DNA of 64,000 nucleotides from an uncultured Clostridia bacterium (GTDB lineage: Bacteria > Bacillota > Clostridia > Christensenellales > Aristaeellaceae), in the NCBI GenBank assembly GCA_934662505.1, contig CAKUKE010000003.1:1-64000 (forward strand), written 5' to 3'. Below the pieces are notes generated by a model. It was not told the origin of the DNA. It was given only the letters and a program-made list of their open reading frames with translations, and did not search any database. The first letter of the stretch is position 1; each line of letters starts with the position of its first letter. Both the position numbers and the translations under genes were made by a program. This document shows, one piece after another, positions 23,388 through 31,493 of this stretch.

Positions 23388-25372
23388 ATCGCGTCCACCT
23401 CCGCCATGATCTGCTTGTTCATAAAGCCGTTAAGATCCATCGCGCCCGAGGGGCAGGCCACCGTGCAGGCGCCGCAGCCCTGACAGACCGCAGGGTTCAC
23501 CTGCGCCACCCGGCGCACCTTGGTGGTACGGTCGGGCATTCTGAATTCCTTGTCCACATAGGTGATTGCACCGTAGGGGCACACCTTTTCGCAGGAGGAG
23601 CAGCCGTTGCACATCATTTCGTCCGAACGGGCCACGCAGGGGTTGCCGGTCAGCTTGTCCTTGCAGAGCAGCCCGATCACCTTGGCGGCGGCGGCGCCCG
23701 CCTGAGACACGGTCTCAGGAATATCCTTGGGACCCTGACACGCGCCGGAGAGGAAAATGCCCGCCGTGGGGCTTTCCACGGGCCGCAGCTTGGGATGCGC
23801 CTCGGTGAAGAAGTCGTTGGTATCCATGCTGGCGGTCAGCATGGTCGCCAGAGGACGCGCCGACTTGTCCGGCTCAATGGCAGCCGCCAGCACCACCAGA
23901 TCGGCAGGGATGTGCAGCTGTTCGTTGGTCAGCAGGTCGGAGGCCTGAACCATCAGCTTGTTGCCCTCGGGCGTCACCTTGCCCACCATACCCTTGATAT
24001 AGTGAACACCGTATTCCTCCACCGCGCGGCGGTAGAACTCGTCAAAGTTCTTGCCGGGGGTACGCACGTCAATGTAGAACACATACACATCCGTATCCGG
24101 GTACTTGTCCCGGGTCAGCATGGCGTGCTTGGCGGTATACATGCAGCAGATCTTGGAGCAGTATTCCTTGCCCTTTTCCGCGCAGGCAGCGCAGCGGGAA
24201 CCCACGCACTGGACAAACACAATGGTGTGGGGGTGCTCGCCGTCGGAGGGACGCAGCAGCTTGCCGGCGGTAGGACCGGCCGCATTGGTCAGACGTTCAA
24301 ACTCCAGAGAAGTGATGACGTCCTTGGACTGGCTGTAGGCATATTCGTCAAACTTCTCCATGGAGATGGGGTTAAAGCCCGTCGCCGCCACGATGGCGCC
24401 ATACTTTTCGGTGATATATTCGTCCTTGGCCTGATAATCGATGGCGCCGGCTGCGCACACCTTGGAGCACACGCCGCACTTGCCGGATTTGAGCATGTTG
24501 CAGTAGTCCGCATCGATGGTAGCCACCTTCGGCACGGCCTGCGCAAAGGGAATGTAGATTGCCCGGCGGTAGTCCATGCCCAGGTTGAACTCGTTGGGCA
24601 CCTTTTTCTGGGGGCACTTTTCGGTGCAGGCGCCGCAGCCGGTGCACAGATCCTCGCGGACATAGCGCGCCTTGCGCTTGATGGTCACTTCAAAGTTGCC
24701 CACAAAGCCCTTGACCGCCGTCACGTCGGAATAAGCCAGAATGCGGATGTTTTCGTTCTGCGCCGCGTCCACCATTTTAGGCGTGAGGATACAGGCAGCG
24801 CAGTCCAGCGTGGGGAAGGTTTTATCCAGCTGCGCCATTTTGCCGCCGATGGTGGGCTTGGTTTCCACAATGTCCACCGGGAAGCCCGCTTCGGCAATAT
24901 CCAGCGCGGTCTGAATGCCCGCGATGCCGCCGCCGATGACCAGCGCCCGCTTGGTCACGGGGCTCTCGCCGGGGGTCAGGGGGGCGTTCAGGTTCACCTT
25001 GGCCACCGCCGCCTTGCCCAGAATGATGGCCTTTTCGGTGCCTACGGGCATGTCCTTATGCACCCAGGAGCACTGCTCGCGCACGTTGGCGATTTCCACC
25101 ATATAGGGGTTGAGCCCTGCGGACGCCGCCGTTTTGCGGAACGTGTTTTCGTGCATCCGGGGGGAGCAGGAGCAGATGACAATCCCCGTCAGATGATACT
25201 TGGCGATGGCGTCCCGGATGATGTTCTGCCCCGCCTGAGAGCACATGTATTGATAATCCGTGGAGAATACCACGCCGGGCTCATGTCCCAGAGCCTCCGC
25301 CACGGCCTTGACGTCTACGGTGCCGGCGATGTTGCTGCCGCACCAGCAGACGAACACACCAATTCTCTGCAT
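23378..25372 (-). CDS. hdrA: HdrA, flavin-based electron-bifurcating subunit
   Basis: A 664-residue HdrA. It has an N-terminal domain with FVCWCGSNIAG and YMCSQAG, then the FAD-binding ALVIGGGIAGIQTALDIA (about 144-161) with VETKPTIGGKMAQLDKTFP, ferredoxin-like CTGCGACTEKCPQKK and CGVCSKVC, a CVGSRC...YCSKICC cluster, and a C-terminal pair CNGCSSCEKVCPYG and CQGCGACTVACPSGA. In methanogen and sulfate-reducer complexes this FAD splits an electron pair between ferredoxin and a higher-potential acceptor. Length is usual for the family without a selenocysteine insert. Ferredoxin reduction here is inferred from homology. Confidence 0.93.
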   Translation of the reverse strand: MQRIGVFVCWCGSNIAGTVDVKAVAEALGHEPGVVFSTDYQYMCSQAGQNIIRDAIAKYHLTGIVICSCSPRMHENTFRKTAASAGLNPYMVEIANVREQCSWVHKDMPVGTEKAIILGKAAVAKVNLNAPLTPGESPVTKRALVIGGGIAGIQTALDIAEAGFPVDIVETKPTIGGKMAQLDKTFPTLDCAACILTPKMVDAAQNENIRILAYSDVTAVKGFVGNFEVTIKRKARYVREDLCTGCGACTEKCPQKKVPNEFNLGMDYRRAIYIPFAQAVPKVATIDADYCNMLKSGKCGVCSKVCAAGAIDYQAKDEYITEKYGAIVAATGFNPISMEKFDEYAYSQSKDVITSLEFERLTNAAGPTAGKLLRPSDGEHPHTIVFVQCVGSRCAACAEKGKEYCSKICCMYTAKHAMLTRDKYPDTDVYVFYIDVRTPGKNFDEFYRRAVEEYGVHYIKGMVGKVTPEGNKLMVQASDLLTNEQLHIPADLVVLAAAIEPDKSARPLATMLTASMDTNDFFTEAHPKLRPVESPTAGIFLSGACQGPKDIPETVSQAGAAAAKVIGLLCKDKLTGNPCVARSDEMMCNGCSSCEKVCPYGAITYVDKEFRMPDRTTKVRRVAQVNPAVCQGCGACTVACPSGAMDLNGFMNKQIMAEVDAICK

Positions 25373-25389
25373 GGCTTACGCTTCTCCCT

Positions 25390-25782
25390 TCACTTGCTGT
25401 ATTTGCGCAGGGCGCTGACCAGCGCCTGCTGGGGCATGTCCGCATCCACCAGAGCGGGAATGTCGTCCGCCGTCAGGTGGTTTTTGCCCTGCTGACGCAC
25501 GACCATCAGCCGCATGGCCTCCACCAGCTTGGCGGGTTCCACACCGCGGGGGCAGCGCTCCACACAGGCAAAGCAGGACAGGCACTTGTAGATGGAAGGA
25601 GAGGCCATCAGCTTGTCGATTTCTCCCTTTTCCACCATGTACACGAACTGATGAGGATGGTATTCCATTTCGTCATAGGCAGGGCAGGTGCCGCTGCACT
25701 TGCCGCAGCGCATGCATTTGCGCGGGTTCACGCCGCTGACGCGCAGCACCTGTTCCTTGAGCAGCTGTTCTTTTTCCTGCAT
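25390..25782 (-). CDS. hdrC: HdrC, 4Fe-4S electron-transfer subunit
   Basis: A 130-residue HdrC with two ferredoxin-type sites, CMRCGKCSGTCPAYDEM (23-39) and CLSCFACVERCPRGVEP, connected by the family's helical hairpin. It transfers electrons between HdrA and HdrB. It sits 17 bases upstream of hdrA and two bases after hdrB; order B-C-A is a known arrangement. Confidence 0.93.
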   Translation of the reverse strand: MQEKEQLLKEQVLRVSGVNPRKCMRCGKCSGTCPAYDEMEYHPHQFVYMVEKGEIDKLMASPSIYKCLSCFACVERCPRGVEPAKLVEAMRLMVVRQQGKNHLTADDIPALVDADMPQQALVSALRKYSK

Positions 25783-25784
25783 GT

Positions 25785-26582
25785 TCAGGCCTCCTTCACG
25801 CCCAGCGCCTGCGCCAGAAGGTCGGTAAAGTAGACCACCGGCACCCCGCTGTCGTTATGCTTGTCCAGATTGTAGCGGCACAGGGGGCAGGCCGTCACGA
25901 TCATATCCGCTCCGCGGACACGCGCATCCTCCAGCACCCTGCGGCTCTGCTTGCAGGCCGCATCCGCGTCCTCCAGCGCCATGTAGCCGCCGCAGCATTC
26001 GTTCCGGCGGGACCATGCCACCGCGTCCGCCCCCATCGCACGGATCATGTCTTCCATGATGGTGGGGTTCTCCGGATCGTCCATGGCCATCACCTGACCG
26101 GGCCGCAGCAGCAGACACCCGTAATACGCAGCCACCTTTTTCCCTTTCAGGGGGGCGACCACCTTTTCCTTCAGTTTGTCAAATCCGACCACGTCCCGCA
26201 GCATTTCCAGATAGTGCATCACCCGGGCTTCGCCATGATAGGGGCCGGGATGATCGGCGTCCTGCGCCATGTAACGGTTCACCCTGTCGGCAAACTCCGC
26301 GTCCGTCTGCATGGCATGGTTGGTCTGTTTGATGACGTTATGGCAGGCGGAGCAGACGGTCACCAGCGGACGATCCGCCGCATGGGCGGCCGCCAGCGCA
26401 CGGACGCTGGACAGCTTGGAAGCCACCTCGTCCCGCGCGGTGACAAACACGCCGCCGCAGCACTGCCAGTTTTCAATTTCGCACAGTTCTACGCCCAGCG
26501 CTTCGGCACAGCGGCGGGCGTACACGTCCATCTCCTTCGCAGTGGTGCGAAGGGTACAGCCGGGGAAATAACTTACCTTCAT
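25785..26582 (-). CDS. hdrB: HdrB, CCG-domain catalytic subunit
   Basis: A 265-residue HdrB. Both CCG domains are complete: YFPGCTL, NWQCCGG and VCSACHN in the first; YYGCLLLRP, NECCGG and ACPLC in the second. These bind the two noncubane [4Fe-4S] clusters that reduce heterodisulfides in methanogens. This organism has no evident CoM/CoB metabolism, so the electron acceptor must differ: a thiol-disulfide carrier, a protein disulfide, or FrdB. Its place between fumC and hdrC supports a link to fumarate reduction. Confidence 0.92.
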   Translation of the reverse strand: MKVSYFPGCTLRTTAKEMDVYARRCAEALGVELCEIENWQCCGGVFVTARDEVASKLSSVRALAAAHAADRPLVTVCSACHNVIKQTNHAMQTDAEFADRVNRYMAQDADHPGPYHGEARVMHYLEMLRDVVGFDKLKEKVVAPLKGKKVAAYYGCLLLRPGQVMAMDDPENPTIMEDMIRAMGADAVAWSRRNECCGGYMALEDADAACKQSRRVLEDARVRGADMIVTACPLCRYNLDKHNDSGVPVVYFTDLLAQALGVKEA

Positions 26583-26633
26583 GATATCCTCCCTTGCTTT
26601 TTTCCGGCGCCGGCCGGAAAACGCGTCCCGATG

Positions 26634-28010
26634 TTACACCATTTCTTCGGGATGGAACACCTCGTCGAACTTTTCTTCCGTCAGGAAGCCCAATTCCACG
26701 CAGGCCTGTTTGAGAGAAATATTGTCCTTGAAGGCTTTTTTGGCCGTCTTGGCCGCATTTTCATAGCCGATATAGGGGTTCAGCGCCGTCACCAGCATCA
26801 GGGAATTGTGCAGGTTATGATGCATTTTTTCCCTGTTGGCGGTAATACCGGACGCACACTTTTTATTGAAGGAGACAATGGCCTCCGCCATCAGACGGGC
26901 AGACTGCAGGAAGTTATACGCCGCCACGGGCATGAACACGTTCAGTTCAAAGTTGCCCTGAGAGGCAGCCACGCCCACGGCCACGTCGTTGCCCATCACC
27001 TGCACGGCCACCATGGTCACGGCCTCGCACTGGGTGGGGTTCACCTTGCCGGGCATGATGGAAGAACCGGGCTCATTTTCGGGAATGTGAATCTCGCCCA
27101 GTCCGTCCCGGGGGCCGGAAGCCAGCCAGCGCACGTCGTTGGCGATCTTCATCATATCGCAGGCAGTCGCCTTGATGGCGCTGTGCGCAAACACCAGTTC
27201 ATCCTTGGAGGTCAGGGCGTGGAACTTGTTTTCCGCCGTCACAAAGGGCTTGCCCGTCAGCGCGGCTACCTGCGCCGCCACCTTGGGGCCGAACTCCTTG
27301 GGCGCATTCAGGCCGGTACCCACCGCGGTGCCGCCCAGCGCCAGTTCATAGAGGGGCTTGACCGCCATACGCAGCAGCGCCGCGTCCTTTTCCAGACTGG
27401 CACGCCAGCCGCTGATCTCCTGACTGAACTTGATGGGCGTCGCATCCTGCAGATGGGTGCGGCCGGATTTGACGATCCCCTCGTTTTCCGCTTCCAGTCG
27501 TTTGAAGGTGGCCACCATCCCTTCAATGGCGGGCAGCAGCTTATCTTCAATCGCCAGCACGGCGGAAATATGCATCGCCGTGGGGAAGGTATCGTTGGAG
27601 GACTGGCTCATGTTCACATCGTCGTTGGGGTGAAGGAGCTTTTTGCCCGCCAGCTGATTGCCCCGGTTGGCGATCACTTCGTTGGCGTTCATGTTGGACT
27701 GGGTGCCGGAACCGGTCTGCCATACCACCAGCGGGAAATGACCGTTCAGCTGCCCGGAGATGACCTCGTCGCAGGCGCCGGTGATGGCGTTCAGCTTTTC
27801 ATCGGTCATTTTTTCCGGCTTCAGTTCGTGGTTGGCCAGCGCGGCGGCCTTTTTCAAAATGCCGAAGGCATGGATGATCTCCGCAGGCATGGTTTCCAGG
27901 CCTACGCCGATCTCAAAGTTTTCGTGGCTCCGCTGGGTCTGGGCACCCCAAAGACGGTCGACAGGCACCTGCATGTCGCCCATGGAGTCATGTTCAATGC
28001 GATATTCCAT
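26634..28010 (-). CDS. fumC: Fumarase class II
   Basis: A 458-residue class II fumarase (fumarate + water to and from malate), a homotetramer in the cytoplasm. Signature GSSIMPGKVNPTQCEA (the SS loop), SGRTHLQDATPIKF, GTGSGTQSNMN-like WQTGSGTQSNMNANEV and SQSSNDTFPTAMH are intact. It lies between mdh (18 bases upstream) and hdrB on the same strand, linking malate to the fumarate reductase in one transcript. Confidence 0.95.
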   Translation of the reverse strand: MEYRIEHDSMGDMQVPVDRLWGAQTQRSHENFEIGVGLETMPAEIIHAFGILKKAAALANHELKPEKMTDEKLNAITGACDEVISGQLNGHFPLVVWQTGSGTQSNMNANEVIANRGNQLAGKKLLHPNDDVNMSQSSNDTFPTAMHISAVLAIEDKLLPAIEGMVATFKRLEAENEGIVKSGRTHLQDATPIKFSQEISGWRASLEKDAALLRMAVKPLYELALGGTAVGTGLNAPKEFGPKVAAQVAALTGKPFVTAENKFHALTSKDELVFAHSAIKATACDMMKIANDVRWLASGPRDGLGEIHIPENEPGSSIMPGKVNPTQCEAVTMVAVQVMGNDVAVGVAASQGNFELNVFMPVAAYNFLQSARLMAEAIVSFNKKCASGITANREKMHHNLHNSLMLVTALNPYIGYENAAKTAKKAFKDNISLKQACVELGFLTEEKFDEVFHPEEMV

Positions 28011-28028
28011 TTTTGTTTACTCCCCTGC

Positions 28029-28985
28029 TTAAATGTCCAGGCTGTGGATAACTTCCTTAAGGGTGTCGGCGCTGTGACGCAGCTTGACCAGTTCCTCATC
28101 GGTCAGCGGCGCCAGCAGCTTGGAGTGGGCGCCCTCCTGACCCACGATGTTCAGCACACTCAGGCACACGTCGTCAATGCCGTACTCGCCGTGCATCATG
28201 GTGGACACGGTCAGCGTGGTATCCACGCCGTTGAGCAGGCACTTGCAGATGTGGCACACGGAGGCGGACACCGCATAGAAGGTGGCGCCTTTGCGGGCGA
28301 TGACCCGTCCGCCGGACTTGCGCACGTAGTTTTCCACGTCGTTCATATCCAGCGGAGGATACAGATGGGTCTCGTTGGTCACCATCTGATGATAGCCCTG
28401 CACCGGCACGTTGGAAATGTTGGCCAGAGACCAGGGAATGAAGGAAGAATCGCCGTGCTCGCCGAACACATAGGCGTGCACGTTGCTCTGACTGATGTTG
28501 TAGTATTCGGACAGACGCGCCTTGAGACGGGCCGTGTCCAGAATGGTGCCGGAACCGATGACCCGGTTCTCAGGCAGCCCGGAGCGCTTGATGAACTGAT
28601 AGGTCAGCACGTCTACCGGGTTGCTCACAATGATATAGGTGGCATCCGGCGCGTATTTGGTGATCTGGGGCAGGATGCTCTTGGTGATGTTCACGTTGGT
28701 CTGAGCCAGCTCCAGACGGGTCTGGCCGGGACGGCGGGCAATGCCCGAGGTCAGGATCACAATGTTGGAACCGGCGGCGTCCCGATAATCGCCGGCATAA
28801 ACAGAGCAGTTATTGGAAAAGGGCGTGCCCTGACGAATGTCGAGCGCTTCGCCCAGCGCCTTCTGATCGTTGATGTCGATCATGACGATGTCCGACGCCA
28901 GACCCATCACTGTCAGCGTATACGCAATGGTGGAACCCACGCTACCGGTACCGATAATGGAAATCTTGTTCATGGAATTGTTCAC
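28029..28985 (-). CDS. mdh: Malate dehydrogenase of the LDH-like family
   Basis: A 318-residue NAD-dependent 2-hydroxyacid dehydrogenase of the LDH/MDH superfamily. The Rossmann motif is IIGTGSVGSTIAYTL (10-24), the NAD-ribose Asp is in VMIDIND, and the catalytic pair is in the HAYVFGEHGDSSFIPWS region (His) and NPVDVLTY. Overall it looks like an L-LDH, but the substrate-specificity loop reads GIARRPGQTR: Arg84 occupies the place of LDH's Gln102 (GANQKPGETR in classical LDH), the residue that recognises the second carboxylate of oxaloacetate. With fumC immediately downstream, I call it malate dehydrogenase; lactate dehydrogenase is the alternative. Confidence 0.75.
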   Translation of the reverse strand: MNNSMNKISIIGTGSVGSTIAYTLTVMGLASDIVMIDINDQKALGEALDIRQGTPFSNNCSVYAGDYRDAAGSNIVILTSGIARRPGQTRLELAQTNVNITKSILPQITKYAPDATYIIVSNPVDVLTYQFIKRSGLPENRVIGSGTILDTARLKARLSEYYNISQSNVHAYVFGEHGDSSFIPWSLANISNVPVQGYHQMVTNETHLYPPLDMNDVENYVRKSGGRVIARKGATFYAVSASVCHICKCLLNGVDTTLTVSTMMHGEYGIDDVCLSVLNIVGQEGAHSKLLAPLTDEELVKLRHSADTLKEVIHSLDI

Positions 28986-29008
28986 CCTCCTTATATCATT
29001 CCAAGATG

Positions 29009-29037
29009 TTTATATCACACTCCGCGAATTTTGACAA
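29009..29037 (-). promoter_or_regulatory. Promoter of the mdh-fumC-hdr-flx-frd run
   Basis: Minus-strand TTGTCA (29032-29037), 17 bases, TATAAA (29009-29014). No other promoter of this quality or terminator was seen within the 11-gene run, so it is probably one operon of about 11 kb. Confidence 0.65.
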
Positions 29038-29200
29038 TGATCTTTGATGACATATAGGCTATGCTTTTTTTATATATCACTTTTTGTCGAACGCCGTCGA
29101 TCTTTGCCGCTTTTTCGCCGCGAAAACGGGATGCTTTTATCATCATAAAAGGACGCTTCCGGCTTCATGCCGACCCGCGTCCCCTCCATGCCGCTGCCCG

Positions 29201-29620
29201 TCATTCTCCATCTGTCAACGCCATTTCGTCAATATCATCCAGCGGAATCTGCCGCCCGTCCGTCATCAGAAGCAGCCGCTGGCACACGTCCACCCGCCGC
29301 ACCCTGCCCACGACCGTTTCGTATGCGCCCCCCTGCTTTCTGCCGTCAGACACAAAGCAGCGCAGCCGCACCCACGGCCGTTCGGCCGCATGCGCCGCCA
29401 GAATCCCTGTTTTCTCGTTCAGCGCCGCCAGCCGGCTTTCATCCGCCGCCCGCCGCGGCTCGGTCAGGCGCGCCGTTTCCGCCATTGTGCCTTCCAGCTC
29501 GGTAAGCGCCGCAAAGGGAGAAAACTGCGCCGCCCGCGCCAGACGCGCCATGGGACGATGGTTTCTGGAAACAGGCCTTTCCATATGAATGATGTCATCA
29601 TAAGAACCGGCTTCCTTCAT
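29201..29620 (-). CDS. YolD-like protein
   Basis: A 139-residue YolD-family protein. MARLARAAQFSPFAALTEL is the typical YolD opening (R-A-x-Q-F-x-P-F-x-A-L), and VGRVRRVDVCQRLLLMTDGRQIPLDDI is its C-terminal beta barrel. YolD genes are partners of UvrX-type Y-family polymerases in Bacillus SOS regulons. It lies 14 bases after the polymerase gene, under the same LexA box. Its molecular role is not settled; a polymerase clamp or accessory role is likely. Confidence 0.85.
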   Translation of the reverse strand: MKEAGSYDDIIHMERPVSRNHRPMARLARAAQFSPFAALTELEGTMAETARLTEPRRAADESRLAALNEKTGILAAHAAERPWVRLRCFVSDGRKQGGAYETVVGRVRRVDVCQRLLLMTDGRQIPLDDIDEMALTDGE

Positions 29621-29634
29621 TTTTTCTCTCCCCC

Positions 29635-31137
29635 TTACGCTTTATGGCCGCCGATCTGCCCGTTCCGCTGCAGTCCCGTAGCCCCCTCCCGGTAGCTGGT
29701 GCCCTTCATCACAGCGTTTTTACCGAACCGGCGTTTGATCTTCAAAAGCGCCTCCTGCGCTTTCTTCTCCTTCTCCAGCGCAGCGATCTCCGCCCGCCCC
29801 GCCGCTTCCTGTTCCTCCACAGAAGTAAACAGATCCGTCTGCCTCGGCGTTTCCTCCGGCCGCGTTTCTTCCTCCAGCTGCAATTCGCAGGCGGTCACAT
29901 AGATCCGGCGAACGGTCATGTCCCGGTTCACTCCTTCATCGAACCATTTCAGCACGGCTGCCACCATCTGCCGGGCGGAGGCCGTGGCATAGGGCAGCCG
30001 GACGACCCCGTGCGCCTGTTTGGGAAGCGCCCGCCCGTAGCCGTCTGTCACGACCGCGCCCTGATAGGCTCTGCGCAGCGCCGGATCTTCCAGATTTTCC
30101 CGATCGTACCCCACCGTCACCTCCAGATGAGCGGTGGTCACCTTTTTATCCAGCAGCGACAGCGCCAGAGCATCCGTCATTTCCCGCAGGATCACCCGCG
30201 CCCTGTCGAACGGGTAGGGGCACTGGAGCACCTGCCCCGCGCCCACACTGCTGCTTTCCGGGCGGTAGCGCTTGATATCCGCCAGCGTACAGGTCTCCAC
30301 GCCCCACGCATGATCGATCAGCAGCTCCGCGTTGACGCCAAAGAGACGGTAAAGCTGTTCCTCATCCGTCAGAGAGCGGCGCGCCACGTCGCCCAGCGTG
30401 TACATGCGGTGGGCTTCCAGTTTTTTGGCATAGCCTGCGCCCACCCGCCAGAAGTCCGTCAACGGCCGGTGGCTCCACAGCTTTTCCCGGAATGTACGCT
30501 CGTTCAGTTCCGCCATCCGCACGCCGTCCCGGTCGGGCGCGCATCGCTTGGCCTCCACATCCATGGCCACCTTGCACAAAAACAGGTTGGTTCCGATGCC
30601 CGCGGTGGCCGTGATGCCCGTTTCCCACAGCACGTGGCGGATCATGCGCACCGTCAATTCCCGCGCCGTCAGCCCATAGGTGCTCAGATACCGGGTCACG
30701 TCCATCATGACCTCGTCGATGGAATACACATGAATATCCTCCGGCGCCACGTACTGGAGATAGATCTGGTAAATCCGGGCGCTGACCGCCATGTAGCGCG
30801 CCATCTGCGGCGGCGCAACGATGTAATCCAGCGCCCACTCCGGGTGCCGCTTCAGCTCCTCCGCATTGGAGGACGCGCCGGTAAACCGGTGCCCCGGCGC
30901 ATGGCGCAGCCGCTCCCGGTTCACCTGCGCCACCCGCTGCACCACCTCAAACAGGCGGGCGCGCCCGGGAATGCCGTAGGCCTTGAGGGCGGGCGATACC
31001 GCCAGACAGATCGTCTTTTCTGTCCGGCTGGCGTCCGCCACCACCAGATGCACCCCCAGCGGATCCAGCCCCCTGTCCACACACGCCACCGAAGCAAAAA
31101 AAGATTTCAGATCGATGGCCACATACGCCTTTTCCAC
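29635..31137 (-). CDS. Y-family DNA polymerase, UvrX/DinB type (translesion)
   Basis: A 500-residue error-prone polymerase. VAIDLKSFFASVACVDRG carries the first catalytic Asp, YSIDEVMMDVTRY the second Asp-Glu pair, and AGIGTNLFLCKVAMDVEAK the helix-hairpin and palm. SSVGAGQVL and the C-terminal 'little finger' follow, and then a charged tail rich in Glu/Lys (about 440-500) with a QTDLF motif that fits a beta-clamp binding peptide. The GTG at 31137 is chosen because GGAGGG precedes it; the frame upstream to 31314 crosses the promoter and LexA box. SOS-induced. Confidence 0.9.
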   Translation of the reverse strand: MEKAYVAIDLKSFFASVACVDRGLDPLGVHLVVADASRTEKTICLAVSPALKAYGIPGRARLFEVVQRVAQVNRERLRHAPGHRFTGASSNAEELKRHPEWALDYIVAPPQMARYMAVSARIYQIYLQYVAPEDIHVYSIDEVMMDVTRYLSTYGLTARELTVRMIRHVLWETGITATAGIGTNLFLCKVAMDVEAKRCAPDRDGVRMAELNERTFREKLWSHRPLTDFWRVGAGYAKKLEAHRMYTLGDVARRSLTDEEQLYRLFGVNAELLIDHAWGVETCTLADIKRYRPESSSVGAGQVLQCPYPFDRARVILREMTDALALSLLDKKVTTAHLEVTVGYDRENLEDPALRRAYQGAVVTDGYGRALPKQAHGVVRLPYATASARQMVAAVLKWFDEGVNRDMTVRRIYVTACELQLEEETRPEETPRQTDLFTSVEEQEAAGRAEIAALEKEKKAQEALLKIKRRFGKNAVMKGTSYREGATGLQRNGQIGGHKA

Positions 31138-31153
31138 GTTTCCCTCCAGATAA

Positions 31154-31200
31154 GAACATTCGTTCTTATTTATTATAGCAGGCGTTCTTTCTTCTGGCAA
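31154..31200 (-). promoter_or_regulatory. SOS promoter with LexA box
   Basis: Minus strand: TTGCCA (31195-31200), 17 bases, TATAAT (31172-31177), then GAAC-GAAT-GTTC (31154-31165), the Firmicutes LexA pattern GAAC-N4-GTTC inside a longer palindrome (31151-31168). The box covers the predicted transcription start, well placed for repression. Confidence 0.85.
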
Positions 31201-31398
31201 GTCCCACTTTCTGTAAACTTTCACATGCGCATAAAGGGTTTTTCCGTGAAGAAGACGCCTCTCCCACTCCGTCCGGCTTCCCGCGAGCGGAGGGGCAGTG
31301 AAGACCAGCCGCATTCCCCTTCAGCGCATGCTGCGCTATCCACGCAGGCCGGCGCCTCCTGCCCGCCGCCACCGTTTGCCGGCGCCGGCAGGACGTAT

Positions 31399-31420
31399 CA
31401 AAAAAGCGGCGAAGCCGCCC
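31399..31420 (-). terminator. Terminator downstream of ribokinase
   Basis: Minus reading GGCGGC-TTC-GCCGC followed by TTTTTT. Confidence 0.65.
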
Positions 31421-31493
31421 GGCAGGACGGTGCGCCGCTCAGAATTCTCACATCTGATATACTATTATATGGAAAGAATATGCGCCTTTCAGG

